Translations under genes and position numbers: made by a program
DNA from: Microbacterium terricola
GTDB lineage: Bacteria; Actinomycetota; Actinomycetes; Actinomycetales; Microbacteriaceae
DNA: 64,000 bases
Reading direction: 5' to 3'
Assembly: GCF_027943945.1 (NCBI RefSeq)
Contig: NZ_AP027141.1
Location: 2,852,001 to 2,916,000 of the forward strand
In this document: positions 16,217 to 26,184 of the stretch, one piece after another
How the letters are laid out: each line of letters begins with the position of its first letter
How positions within the stretch are numbered: position 1 is the stretch's first letter
The notes under the pieces: generated by a model
The model's database searches: none
What the model was told of the DNA's origin: nothing
Seen by the model: only the letters and a program-made list of their open reading frames with translations

Positions 16217-17637
16217 CCGGAGGGAGCGTCGCGGCGGTCGACCTCGGGGCGACGAGCGGGCGGGTCATCGTCGGCCACGTCGGCCCGGACACCCTCGAGA
16301 CCACGCAGGTCGCGCGGTTCGCGAACGACCCGGTCACCGCCGGCGATGGACTGCACTGGGATGTCCTGTCGCTCTACGGCGCGGCGGTCAAGGGGCTCCG
16401 CGAGGCGTTCCGCAGCGAACCGCAGATCGCGAGCATCGGCGTGGACTCGTGGGCGGTGGACTACGGGATGCTGCGCGACGGGCGACTGCTCGGCAACCCG
16501 TTCCACTACCGCGACGAGCGCACCGCCCGCGGCGTCGAGGCGGTGCACGCGCGCATGCCGCACGCCGAGCTATTCGAGCGCAACGGCCTGCAGTTCCTGC
16601 CGTTCAACACCCTCTACCAGCTGGCCGCCGAACCGCACGAGCTGCTGCAGTTCGCCGACACCGCCCTCCTCATTCCCGACCTGGTCGGCTACTGGCTCAC
16701 CGGCCAGGCGCGCGCCGAGCAGACGAACGCCTCCACCACCGGTCTGCTCCGGGTCCTGGGCGGCGAGTGGGACGATGAGCTGATCGCCGGACTCGGCCTG
16801 CCCCGCAGCATCCTGCCCCCGCTCATCGCCCCCGGCGACACCGTCGGCACGCTGCTGCCCGACGTCGCCGCCGCTCTCGGCGCTCCCGCCGGCGTGCCGG
16901 TCACCGCCGTCGGCTCGCACGACACCGCCTCGGCGGTCGTCGCCGTCCCCATGCAGCCGGATGCTGCCGCCTACATCTCCTGCGGCACGTGGGGGCTCGT
17001 GGGCGTCGAGGTGGAGCGCCTCGTGCTCACCCCCGATGCGCTGCGCGCGAACTTCACGAACGAGGGCGGTGTGGACGGGCGCGTGCGCCTGCTGCACAAC
17101 GTGATGGGGCTGTGGGTGCTGAGCGAGGCGGTGCGCTGGTGGGAGCGCACCGAGGGCCACCGCATCGACCTGCCCACGCTGCTCGATTCCGCCGAAGAGG
17201 TGGATGCCGCGACGGTGCCCGTCTTCGACGTGAACGACCCCCGGTTCCTGGCCCCCGGCGACATGCCCGGCCGCATCGACGCGTGGTGCGCCGAGCACGG
17301 CCTGGCCGCCCCGCGCACCCGCGCCGCCTACGCCCGCTCGATCGTCGAGTCGCTCGCGCAGGCATTCGCCGATGCGGCACGCGAAGCCGGCCGCATCGGC
17401 GGCGTCGACGTGCGAGCCATCCACATCGTCGGCGGCGGCGCGCTCAACGAGCTGCTCTGCCAGCGCACCGCCGACCGGGCGGGGCTCCCCGTGCTGGCGG
17501 GTCCGGTCGAGGCGACCGCGCTCGGCAACGTGCTCGTGCAGGCGCGCGCGGCCGGTCTCGTGTCCGGCTCGCTGGAGTCGCTGCGCGACCTCGTCGCCCG
17601 CACCCACCGCCCGCGCCGTCACGAGCCGCGCAGCTAG
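16213..17637 (+). CDS. rhaB: rhamnulokinase
   Basis: A 474-residue FGGY-family sugar kinase that phosphorylates L-rhamnulose at O1 with ATP. N-terminal phosphate-binding loop VDLGATSGRV (residues 9-18), the SIGVDSWAVDYGML strand and NPFHYRDERT are typical of RhaB; the C-terminal FGGY half has GSHDTASAV, SCGTWGLVG and the adenosine motif HIVGGGALNELLCQRTA. Length is close to the usual 480-490. ATGA overlap with the aldolase gene, making it the last gene of the rhamnose operon. Confidence 0.92.
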   Translation: MTGGSVAAVDLGATSGRVIVGHVGPDTLETTQVARFANDPVTAGDGLHWDVLSLYGAAVKGLREAFRSEPQIASIGVDSWAVDYGMLRDGRLLGNPFHYRDERTARGVEAVHARMPHAELFERNGLQFLPFNTLYQLAAEPHELLQFADTALLIPDLVGYWLTGQARAEQTNASTTGLLRVLGGEWDDELIAGLGLPRSILPPLIAPGDTVGTLLPDVAAALGAPAGVPVTAVGSHDTASAVVAVPMQPDAAAYISCGTWGLVGVEVERLVLTPDALRANFTNEGGVDGRVRLLHNVMGLWVLSEAVRWWERTEGHRIDLPTLLDSAEEVDAATVPVFDVNDPRFLAPGDMPGRIDAWCAEHGLAAPRTRAAYARSIVESLAQAFADAAREAGRIGGVDVRAIHIVGGGALNELLCQRTADRAGLPVLAGPVEATALGNVLVQARAAGLVSGSLESLRDLVARTHRPRRHEPRS

Positions 17638-17638
17638 G

Positions 17639-17667
17639 GTGACGCCGCACGTCCGCGGCGATACCGT
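17639..17667 (+). promoter_or_regulatory. probable promoter giving a leaderless pgi message
   Basis: GTGACG (17639-17644), 17 bases, TACCGT (17662-17667); the predicted start, 7 bases on, is the A of the pgi ATG at 17674. No SD is visible in the 36-base gap after rhaB. Confidence 0.5.
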
Positions 17668-17673
17668 GGGGGC

Positions 17674-19353
<1,680 letters not shown>

Positions 19354-19387
19354 GGCGGCGGGTCCCGCCTGTTCGCGGCCCCGTGTC

Positions 19388-19478
19388 TGTTCGCCGACCC
19401 CACCTCCTGGTGCCCGGCACACCCTCTGCGCACCGCGCGGAAGGGGTGGGGTCGACGCCTGGGGGTGGGTTCGACGCG
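19388..19478. repeat. intergenic inverted-repeat element, copy 1
   Basis: GTTCGCCGACCCCACC (19389-19404) is identical to a segment at 31857-31872, and both are followed by two GGGTGGG-TCG-CGC arms. Here CGACCCCACC (19395-19404) pairs with GGTGGGGTCG (19446-19455), and a second arm follows near 19461-19478. Confidence 0.6.
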
Positions 19479-19527
19479 AATGCGCAAGGGGGTTACCGCG
19501 CCGCGCGGCGCGACTTAGCGTGAGGTC

Positions 19528-19677
19528 ATGACTGATCCCCGCGAGTCCGACACCCCGAAGCCCGCTGACGCTGCCCCGCTCGGCGGCGATGAGACCACCG
19601 AGGAGCAGCTCGACGCGGACAACGCCGTCGAGGAGGACACCCTGAAGACCCTCGACCCGGACTCACCCCCGGCCTGA
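19528..19677 (+). CDS. small acidic protein of unknown function (49 aa)
   Basis: An ATG at 19528 opens a 49-residue frame with almost all G or C in third codon positions, as in real genes here. The product is very acidic (Asp/Glu-rich, only a few basic residues), starting MTDPRESDTPK and ending TLKTLDPDSPPA, with no membrane segment. I do not recognise a named family, though short proteins ending in a similar TLDPD-PPA are, as far as I recall, common in Microbacterium. The SD TGAGG is only 2 bases from the ATG, which weakens the call. Convergent with the transglutaminase gene. Confidence 0.6.
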   Translation: MTDPRESDTPKPADAAPLGGDETTEEQLDADNAVEEDTLKTLDPDSPPA

Positions 19678-19706
19678 AGCGAACCCCGGCCGCTCCTGTC
19701 GCGATC

Positions 19707-19801
19707 CCGTCCTCTCGCGAGACAAGGAGATGTGGCCGACGAAGGCCTGCCGGAGCGGAAGCATCCTCCCGTCGCGTCATGTCCTTATCTCGCGACGACG
19801 G
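19707..19801. repeat. imperfect inverted repeat with TCTCGCGAGA core
   Basis: Left arm 19707-19728 and right arm 19782-19801 share CCGTC, then (T)CGCGAGA-AAGGA in inverted order, with a 53-base loop. The left arm contains the perfect palindrome TCTCGCGAGA (19713-19722). It lies between convergent genes, so it could be a terminator or a small mobile-type element. Confidence 0.55.
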
Positions 19802-19850
19802 AGGGGCGGCCAGGGCGAGGGATGCTGCGCGTCCCCGGGCTGACGCGAGC

Positions 19851-20696
19851 TCACGCCTCGCGGGTGATGGTCACCTTCACGTGCAGGTGCGACTTGAACG
19901 GGCCCGCGTACACGCCGCGCAGCGGCGGGACGTCGCCGTAGTCGCGGCCGCGACCCACCAGCACGTGCCGGTCGCCGATCTCGATGTTGTTCGTCGGGTC
20001 GAAGCCCTGCCACTCGCCGGCGAACCACTCCACCCAGGCGTGCGACTCACCGGTCACGGCCTCGCCGACCTCCGCCGACGGGCGCGGGTGCAGATAGCCC
20101 GAGACGTAGCGGGCGGGGATGCCCACCTCGCGCAGGGCGCCGAGAGTGATGTGCGCGATGTCCTGGCAGACGCCCTTGCGGGCATCCCAGGCCTCGGACG
20201 CCGTCGAGTGCACGCCGGTGATCCCGTGCATGTACTCCACCGCGTCACCGATGGCGATCGCGATCGCGTGCGCCGCGCGACCGGGGTGGTCGTGCTCGGC
20301 CGCGATCGACCGCGCGATCTCGGCGACCTCCTCGTGCGGACGCGTGCGGTTGGTCTGGCTCAGCTGCTCGACCGTCTCGATCGACCGCGACGCGTCGTCG
20401 GCGAGCTGCTGCCAGGTGTAGTCGACGTGCTCGATGGGGCGCGGTCGCACCTCGACGAGCGAGCGGGCCGTGATCGTCAGGCCGCTGTGCGGCGAGAGCA
20501 CGTCGAATGCGGCGACGCGCGTGCCGAAGTAGTCGACGTACTGGTTCACCGACGTCGACGGCTCGATGTCGAGGGTCGAGTTCAGCACGAACTGGCTGTC
20601 GGTCGAGCCGGGCAGCATCCGCGCCTCGTTGTACGAGGCGGTGACGTCGCCCTGGTACGAGAAGCCCGTCTTGTGCTCGATGCGGAGTCTTTTCAT
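19851..20696 (-). CDS. transglutaminase-like (papain-fold) protein
   Basis: A 281-residue transglutaminase-superfamily protein. The N-terminal beta domain (MKRLRIEHKTGFSYQGDVTASYNEARM) is the bacterial transglutaminase N-domain, followed by the catalytic triad: Cys in RKGVCQDIAH, His in GESHAWVEWF and Asp in GFDPTNN. No signal peptide, so it acts in the cytoplasm, probably as a peptidase or amide hydrolase rather than a crosslinker. It is the last gene of an ATP-grasp / alpha-E / transglutaminase cluster found in many bacteria and thought to make or process a short peptide. The ATG at 20696 fits the family start. Confidence 0.88.
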   Translation of the reverse strand: MKRLRIEHKTGFSYQGDVTASYNEARMLPGSTDSQFVLNSTLDIEPSTSVNQYVDYFGTRVAAFDVLSPHSGLTITARSLVEVRPRPIEHVDYTWQQLADDASRSIETVEQLSQTNRTRPHEEVAEIARSIAAEHDHPGRAAHAIAIAIGDAVEYMHGITGVHSTASEAWDARKGVCQDIAHITLGALREVGIPARYVSGYLHPRPSAEVGEAVTGESHAWVEWFAGEWQGFDPTNNIEIGDRHVLVGRGRDYGDVPPLRGVYAGPFKSHLHVKVTITREA

Positions 20697-20751
20697 GCGC
20701 TGCGCTCCTGCCCGCAGGAGCGGCCGGCTGGTCCCTGAGTCCGTCGCAGGG

Positions 20752-21684
20752 TCATGAGATCTCTCCGATCCAGCTCGGCTCCGCCTGTGTCGGGAAGAAC
20801 CGGCCGCGGATGGCCTCCGATGCCTCCCGTGAGACGGTCTGCACCCGCCGCATGTGCGCGGGGAGTTCGCTGAGGATCTCGCTGATGGGGCTGTACTCCA
20901 GGTCGTTGCGGATCTGGCCGAGCGCACGGAGCACCGTGTTCGAATGCCCGACGCGGTCGGCGCGAGGGTCGATGGCGCTCATGCACTCCTCGGCACGCTG
21001 GATCGAGTAGATGATCGACCGCGGGAACAGCCGGTCGAGCAGCAGGAACTCGGCCGCGTTGCGGGCGCTCGGCATGCCGCGGTACGTGCGCAGGTACGCC
21101 TCGTACGCGCCGCAGGAGCGCAGGATCGTGGTCCACGACGGCCCGGACGCCTCGGTCAAGGAGCGGGTCGCCAGCATCCGCGCGGTCATGTCGGTGCGCT
21201 CGATCGAACGGCCCAGCGTGAAGAACTGCCACGCCTCGTCCCGGCTCGTGGAGGCGTCGACGATGCCGACGGCGAGCGCTGCACGCTCGCGCACCCACTG
21301 GAAGAACTCGTGCGCCTTCTCGGTCTGCAGGCGCCGCGGCATGCGCGCGTTCGTGGTGTTCAGGCACTCCCACAGCTCGGTCGACACGATCTCGCGGGCA
21401 CGGCGGGCGTTCTCGCGCGCGGCCGACAGCGAGTAGGCGATGGATGCGGGATTCATGCGGTCGCCGGCGAGGCGCTGCAGCACGTCGCCCCGGCGGACGA
21501 CCTCGAGCCCATCCGGCGGGAACGAGCCCATCACGCTGAGGAGCGACCGGCACGCGGTGTCCTCGTCGATCCAGGGGTCCTCCAGCAGCAGCTGCAGGTG
21601 CACGTCGAGGATGCGGGCCGTGCCGTCCGACCGCTCGATGTACCGCCCGATCCAGAACAGCGACTCGGCGATGCGGCTCAGCAT
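20752..21684 (-). CDS. alpha-E domain-containing protein
   Basis: A 310-residue, mostly helical protein of the alpha-E family (MLSRIAESLFWIGRYIERSDGTARILDVHLQLLLED is the typical start, in two parts). No catalytic residues are known for the family; it is nearly always encoded between a circularly permuted ATP-grasp enzyme and a transglutaminase-like protein, as here, and may act as their partner or scaffold. Its ATG overlaps the ATP-grasp stop by 7 bases (ATGCTGA), so the two are translationally coupled; 55 bases separate it from the transglutaminase gene. Confidence 0.88.
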   Translation of the reverse strand: MLSRIAESLFWIGRYIERSDGTARILDVHLQLLLEDPWIDEDTACRSLLSVMGSFPPDGLEVVRRGDVLQRLAGDRMNPASIAYSLSAARENARRAREIVSTELWECLNTTNARMPRRLQTEKAHEFFQWVRERAALAVGIVDASTSRDEAWQFFTLGRSIERTDMTARMLATRSLTEASGPSWTTILRSCGAYEAYLRTYRGMPSARNAAEFLLLDRLFPRSIIYSIQRAEECMSAIDPRADRVGHSNTVLRALGQIRNDLEYSPISEILSELPAHMRRVQTVSREASEAIRGRFFPTQAEPSWIGEIS

Positions 21685-23387
21685 GCGTCGTCCTCGCGGG
21701 TCGGCGCGTCAGCCAGCGGGGCGTCCTCCGCCTGCTGCTGTTGCTGCTCCTGCTGCTCGACGCGCGAGCGCGGGCGGTCCTGCGGCGAGTGGGTGACCTC
21801 GTCCTGGTCCTCGTAGATGATCGGGATGGCTGCGGTGATGGTCGCGGCCTGATCGGCGACGAGACCGGCGAGCCCTGCCCCCTGGCCGTACTCGACGTGG
21901 CCGGGAGCAGAGCCGCCCACGATCCAGGTGTCCTTCGAGCCGCCGCCCTGACTGGAGTTGACGACCAGCTGGCCTTCGGGGAGTGCCACGCGGGTAAGCC
22001 CGCCCGGGAGCACCCAGATGTCCTCGCCGTCGTTCACGGCGAAGGGCCGGAGATCGGCGTGCCGCGGCCGCATCCCGTCTTCGACGAGGGTGGGGATGGT
22101 CGAGAGCATCACGACCGGCTGCGCGATCCATCCGCGCGGGTCGGCCCGCAGCCGCGCGCGCAGCGCATCGAGCTCCGCGGGCGACGCGTCGGGTCCGACG
22201 ACGAGGCCCTTGCCGCCCGAGCCGTCGACCGGCTTCACGACGAGCTCGTCGATGCGGTCGAGCACCTCCTCGAGAGCGCCCGGATCCTCGAGCCGCCAGG
22301 TGTCGACGTTCTTGAGGATGGGCTCCTCGGCGAGGTAGTACCTGATCAGGTCGGGGACGTACGTGTAGAGCAGCTTGTCGTCGGCGACGCCGTTGCCGAC
22401 GGCGTTGGCGATGGTGACGTTGCCCAGGCGTGCGGCGAGCATGAGACCGGGGGCGCCGAGCATCGAGTCGGCGCGGAACTGCAGCGGATCGAGGAACTCG
22501 TCGTCGACCCGGCGATAGATCACGTCGACGCGCTTGGGGCCGCGCGTGGTGCGCATGAAGACCTTCCCGCCGATGCAGAGCAGGTCGCGGCCCTCGACGA
22601 GCTCGACGCCCATGAGGCGGGCGAGCAGCGTGTGCTCGAAGTAGGCCGAGTTGTAGACGCCGGGGGTCAGCACGACGACGTTCGGCTCCTCGATGCCGGC
22701 GGGGGCCGAGGCGCGCAGCGCGAGCAGGAGCTTGTTCGGGTAGTCGCCGACCGGCCGCACCCGCATCGACACGAAGAGCTCGGGCAGCGTCTGCGCCATG
22801 ACCCGTCGGTTCGCGATCACGTAGCTCACGCCTGAGGGCACGCGCACGTTGTCTTCGAGGACGCGCATCTCGCCGTGCTCGTCGCGGATGAGGTCGATCC
22901 CGGACACCTGGATGCGGACGCCATTGGCACTGTGGATGTTCGCTGCCTGGCGGTAGAAGTACTGCGACGAGGCGATCAGCGCCGCCGGCAGCACGCCGTC
23001 GCGCACGCAGTACTGGTGCCCGTACGCGTCATCGAGGAACGCCTCCAGCGCGCGCACGCGCTGCTTGACTCCCGCCTCGACCCGCGACCACTCGTCGTAG
23101 TCGATGATGCGGGGCACGGCATCCAACGGGAAGGGGCGCTCCTCGCCCGCGAAGTCGAAGGTGACGCCCTGCGCGAGGTACGAGCTCGCCAGCGAATCCG
23201 TGCGGCCGCGCAGCTCTTCCTGCGTCATCTGCGCCAGCGCCTGGTACAGCTCGCGGTACGCGTCGCGCGACTCCGCCAGAGCGCCGGCATGCGCCGGACC
23301 CGCGAACATCTCGTCGAACGCGGGTACGCCCGACACCGACTTGCGAGGCGCCAGCGTGGAGCCGTATCCGTCGAACAGGTCACCCAT
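21678..23387 (-). CDS. circularly permuted ATP-grasp type 2 protein
   Basis: A 569-residue ATP-grasp protein, expected to form amide/peptide bonds through an acyl phosphate. Recognisable blocks are GVTFDFAGEERPFPLDAVPRII, HSANGVRIQVSGIDLIRDEHG, LEDNVRVPSGVSYVIANRR (permuted ATP-grasp core), VVLTPGVYNSAYFEHTLLARLMG and VKPVDGSGGKGLVVG (ATP-binding loop). It ends in a Gln-rich tail (EQQEQQQQQAED) of about 45 residues that is not part of the fold. First gene of the three-gene cluster; the product peptide of such systems is not known to me. Confidence 0.9.
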   Translation of the reverse strand: MGDLFDGYGSTLAPRKSVSGVPAFDEMFAGPAHAGALAESRDAYRELYQALAQMTQEELRGRTDSLASSYLAQGVTFDFAGEERPFPLDAVPRIIDYDEWSRVEAGVKQRVRALEAFLDDAYGHQYCVRDGVLPAALIASSQYFYRQAANIHSANGVRIQVSGIDLIRDEHGEMRVLEDNVRVPSGVSYVIANRRVMAQTLPELFVSMRVRPVGDYPNKLLLALRASAPAGIEEPNVVVLTPGVYNSAYFEHTLLARLMGVELVEGRDLLCIGGKVFMRTTRGPKRVDVIYRRVDDEFLDPLQFRADSMLGAPGLMLAARLGNVTIANAVGNGVADDKLLYTYVPDLIRYYLAEEPILKNVDTWRLEDPGALEEVLDRIDELVVKPVDGSGGKGLVVGPDASPAELDALRARLRADPRGWIAQPVVMLSTIPTLVEDGMRPRHADLRPFAVNDGEDIWVLPGGLTRVALPEGQLVVNSSQGGGSKDTWIVGGSAPGHVEYGQGAGLAGLVADQAATITAAIPIIYEDQDEVTHSPQDRPRSRVEQQEQQQQQAEDAPLADAPTREDDAC

Positions 23388-23483
23388 GCGACGAGCCTAG
23401 TCCGGGCCGTGTTGCCGCGGTGTTTCGGGGCGGGCTGCACGCACACGGGGCCGCGGCGGCGTCCGCGGACGTACGCTGACGGA

Positions 23484-25100
23484 GTGAGGGAACGGGGCAC
23501 GGTCGTCCTTCCCGCCGTGGCGGGAGTCGCGTCGGTCGCGCTCGGAGCAGGCATCGGCGAACTCGTCGCCGCGCTGTTCGTGCCGTCCGCGAGCCCCGTC
23601 GCCGTCATCGGCGGCGCGCTGATCGATGCCGCTCCGTCGTGGGCGAAGGATGCTGCCATCGCCCTCTTCGGCACCGCCGACAAGATCGCGCTCGTGGTCG
23701 GGATCGCGCTGGTGCTGGTCGTGGTGGCAGGCGGGGCCGGCGTGCTGGAGGTGCGACGCCCCCCGTGGGGCAGCCTCGTGCTCGGTCTGCTCGGCGCGGT
23801 CGGAGCCGTGGTCGCCCTGACCCGCGCGGACGCCGGCGGCATGGCGTGGCTCCCCTCCGCAGTCGCGGGGCTCGTGGCAGCCTTCACCCTGCGCGCCCTC
23901 GCTCGCCTCATGCCTCGTGCGCAGGCCGACTCCGGACCGCTCGTCGAGCGAGGCCGCGAAGCGCCCGAGACGAAACGCCCAGACTCCGGACCGCTCGTTG
24001 AGCGAGGCCGCGAAGCGCCCGAGACGAAACGCCCCGACCGCCGCGCGTTCCTCGGCTGGACCATCGCGGCAGCGGCAGCGGGAGCCCTCTCGGCCATCGC
24101 CGCGTCGGCCCTGCAGGCGGGGCGGCAGGCAGCATCCGCTGTTCGTGACGCGATCACGCTCCCCCGGCCATCCGCGACCGCACCGCCGGTGCCGGCGGGC
24201 GCCGAGCTGGGCGTCGACGGGCTCGCCCCGCTGATCACCCCGAACGAGCAGTTCTACCGGATCGACACGGCGCTCATCGTGCCGTCGGTGGCGACGCAGG
24301 ACTGGAGCCTGCGGATCCACGGGATGGTCGAGCGCGAGGTCACGCTGACGTGGGACGAGCTGCTCGCCCTGCCGCTGGAGGAGAGCACCACCACGCTCGC
24401 ATGCGTGTCGAACACCGTCGGCGGCGACCTGATCGGCAACGCGCTGTGGCTCGGGTACCCGATCCGCGAGCTGCTCGCCCGCGCCGTGCCGAGCGCCGAC
24501 GCCGACATGGTGCTCTCGCGCTCGATCGACGGGTTCACCGCGAGCACTCCGCTCGAGGTCCTCACCGACGACCGCGCGGCGATCCTCGCGGTCGGCATGA
24601 ACGGCGAGCCGCTGCCCGCCGAGCACGGTTTCCCGGTGCGGATGGTGGTGCCAGGGCTGTACGGGTACGTGTCGGCGACGAAGTGGGTCACCGAGCTGGA
24701 GGTCACCCGGTTCGATGCGACGACCGCGTACTGGACGACCCGGGGGTGGAGCGAGCGCGGACCGATCAAGCTGCAGTCGCGCATCGACGTGCCGCGCCCG
24801 GGGGCGCAGGTCGCCGCGGGAGACACCGTCATCGCGGGAGTCGCGTGGCAGCAGCACGTGGGCGTGGCCGGCGTCGAGGTGCAGATCGACGAGGGCTCGT
24901 GGCAGGCGGCGACCCTGGCGACGGCGATCAGCGACGACACCTGGGTGCAGTGGAGCCTGCCGTGGACGCCCGAGTCCGGCGACCACACGATCCGCTGCCG
25001 TGCCCTCTCGGCCGATGGCACGACGCAGACCGCCGACACCGCCCCGCCCGCGCCCGACGGCGCGACCGGGCATCACACCATCCACGTCACGGTGGCCTGA
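23484..25100 (+). CDS. membrane-anchored molybdopterin oxidoreductase, sulfite oxidase family
   Basis: A 538-residue protein. Residues 1-148 hold about four or five membrane helices. Residues 149-184 are an 18-residue unit (DSGPLVERGREAPETKRP) repeated exactly twice. A Tat-like RRAFLGW plus hydrophobic stretch follows (from about 185), then the molybdopterin domain (NEQFYRIDTALIVPSV, WSLRIHGMVER) with the metal-ligand Cys307 in TTLACVSN, and a C-terminal dimerisation domain. It probably oxidises or reduces a sulfur/nitrogen substrate outside the membrane; the substrate is unknown. The GTG at 23484 was chosen since the upstream bases belong to the divergent gene's promoter. The repeat is the coding form of an intergenic element. 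Confidence 0.85.
   Translation: MRERGTVVLPAVAGVASVALGAGIGELVAALFVPSASPVAVIGGALIDAAPSWAKDAAIALFGTADKIALVVGIALVLVVVAGGAGVLEVRRPPWGSLVLGLLGAVGAVVALTRADAGGMAWLPSAVAGLVAAFTLRALARLMPRAQADSGPLVERGREAPETKRPDSGPLVERGREAPETKRPDRRAFLGWTIAAAAAGALSAIAASALQAGRQAASAVRDAITLPRPSATAPPVPAGAELGVDGLAPLITPNEQFYRIDTALIVPSVATQDWSLRIHGMVEREVTLTWDELLALPLEESTTTLACVSNTVGGDLIGNALWLGYPIRELLARAVPSADADMVLSRSIDGFTASTPLEVLTDDRAAILAVGMNGEPLPAEHGFPVRMVVPGLYGYVSATKWVTELEVTRFDATTAYWTTRGWSERGPIKLQSRIDVPRPGAQVAAGDTVIAGVAWQQHVGVAGVEVQIDEGSWQAATLATAISDDTWVQWSLPWTPESGDHTIRCRALSADGTTQTADTAPPAPDGATGHHTIHVTVA
23928..24035. repeat. 54-bp intergenic-type element, tandem x2, in frame
   Basis: Unit 1 (23928-23981) and unit 2 (23982-24035) differ at only two positions. 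Each contains CTCGT(C/T)GAGCGAGGCCGCGAAGCG and CGAGACGAAACG, the same element seen between genes at 695-735. As 54 is a multiple of three, each copy adds 18 residues to the linker of the molybdoprotein without breaking the frame. Confidence 0.85.
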
Positions 25101-25104
25101 ACGC

Positions 25105-25142
25105 GGTGAGGGGCGGACGGATCCACGTCCGCCCCGCTCACC
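25105..25142. terminator. bidirectional hairpin terminator
   Basis: GGGGCGGACG (25110-25119) pairs perfectly with CGTCCGCCCC (25126-25135) around the loop GATCCA, between the convergent stops at 25100 and 25148. Flanking GTGAG/CTCAC can lengthen the stem with a small bulge. Confidence 0.7.
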
Positions 25143-25147
25143 CGATC

Positions 25148-25990
25148 TCAGCAGAGCACTGCCAGCGTCCAGTAGAGATTGATCGCCGTGCCCGAATCGG
25201 TGTACGTGTTGGCGTAGATGTAGCTGCCCGCCACGTACGCGGATGCCCAGTACGGGCCGCCGTGCACGGAGACGACCGGCGTGCAGCCGGTGGCGTCGAT
25301 GTCCAGCAGCACTCGGTAGGACCCCGTCCCGAGATTGGTGCTCGAGAGGACCCGCGGGCTGCCGTTGTAGACACCGCCCGAGGGGGAGAGCACTGCGTGG
25401 ATCTGCGGCACGTAGTACCCGACCACATCGATGACCAGGTGCACGCTGGCGGTGAAGTTGCGCACACGCAGCTGCTTGGCGGCCCCCGCAGTGATCGTCA
25501 GAGTCGGCGTCGAGGTCATGTTCACCGCCTTCGGGTATGACAGCACCGTGGTGTTCGGTTCGGATGCCGAGGTCGGCCAGGCGCGCACGCGCCCGGCTGC
25601 GGTGGCGCCGGTCGAGGTGACCGAGGTGGCCACCGCCGTCGCCGCCAGCGGGATGCTGCAGCCTCCGGTCTGGCCTCCCTGCGGAGCGAACCCGAACGAC
25701 CCGGAGATGTAGAAGTCACGAGTCGTCCCATCACCCAGGAGGCCGCCGCCTTTGCGGGTGTCGGCCACCCGACACGGGGTGATCGGCACGTACGTGGTGG
25801 ACATCTTCGACGCATCGATCGCATCCGTGGCGGGCGGCGCATCCTCCGGCCCGAAGCCGCCCTCCGCCCCGCTGTTGGGCGAATCCGGCGGCGATTCGCC
25901 GATCGCCGCTGCAGACGTCGTGGCGATCGCACCCAGGATGAGGGTGGTCACCACCGCGGCGATCATCGATGTGCGTAGACGAGTGCTCAT
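25148..25990 (-). CDS. secreted protein with PCRVADTR motif
   Basis: A 280-residue exported protein. The signal peptide is MSTRLRTSMIAAVVTTLILGAIATTSAAA (in two parts, cleavage likely after SAAA near residue 29), followed by an acidic Ser/Pro/Gly linker. The mature part has the VPITPCRVADTRKGGG motif and the later VHLVIDVVGYYVP strand, a pair seen in many actinobacterial surface proteins of unknown fold and role. Cys residues occur in pairs, suggesting disulfides. I chose the ATG at 25990 since GGGGGC sits just before it; an upstream ATG at 26005 would leave no SD. No enzyme motif is visible; a surface adhesin or wall protein is possible. Confidence 0.75.
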   Translation of the reverse strand: MSTRLRTSMIAAVVTTLILGAIATTSAAAIGESPPDSPNSGAEGGFGPEDAPPATDAIDASKMSTTYVPITPCRVADTRKGGGLLGDGTTRDFYISGSFGFAPQGGQTGGCSIPLAATAVATSVTSTGATAAGRVRAWPTSASEPNTTVLSYPKAVNMTSTPTLTITAGAAKQLRVRNFTASVHLVIDVVGYYVPQIHAVLSPSGGVYNGSPRVLSSTNLGTGSYRVLLDIDATGCTPVVSVHGGPYWASAYVAGSYIYANTYTDSGTAINLYWTLAVLC

Positions 25991-26184
25991 TGCTGCCCCC
26001 TGCATGCTGAAGCGAGCGCACGCGCTCCTCGCATGCGCCGCACGGTGAAGACCACGAACGCGGTCTCTACCGACAGAGAGTGCCCCTGACCCCGGCCCGA
26101 TACCAGAGGAGGGCTCGCGTCAGCCGGCGAGCACCCGCACCGGGCCCCGTTTAGACTGCTAGCGCCCCTTCCCCCTGGAGTACC

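Noticed and set aside
23928..24035. Possible assembly or CRISPR-type repeat
   Set aside because: Only two adjacent units without spacers, and in frame within a real gene; not CRISPR. An assembly error cannot be excluded, but the two units differ at two bases.
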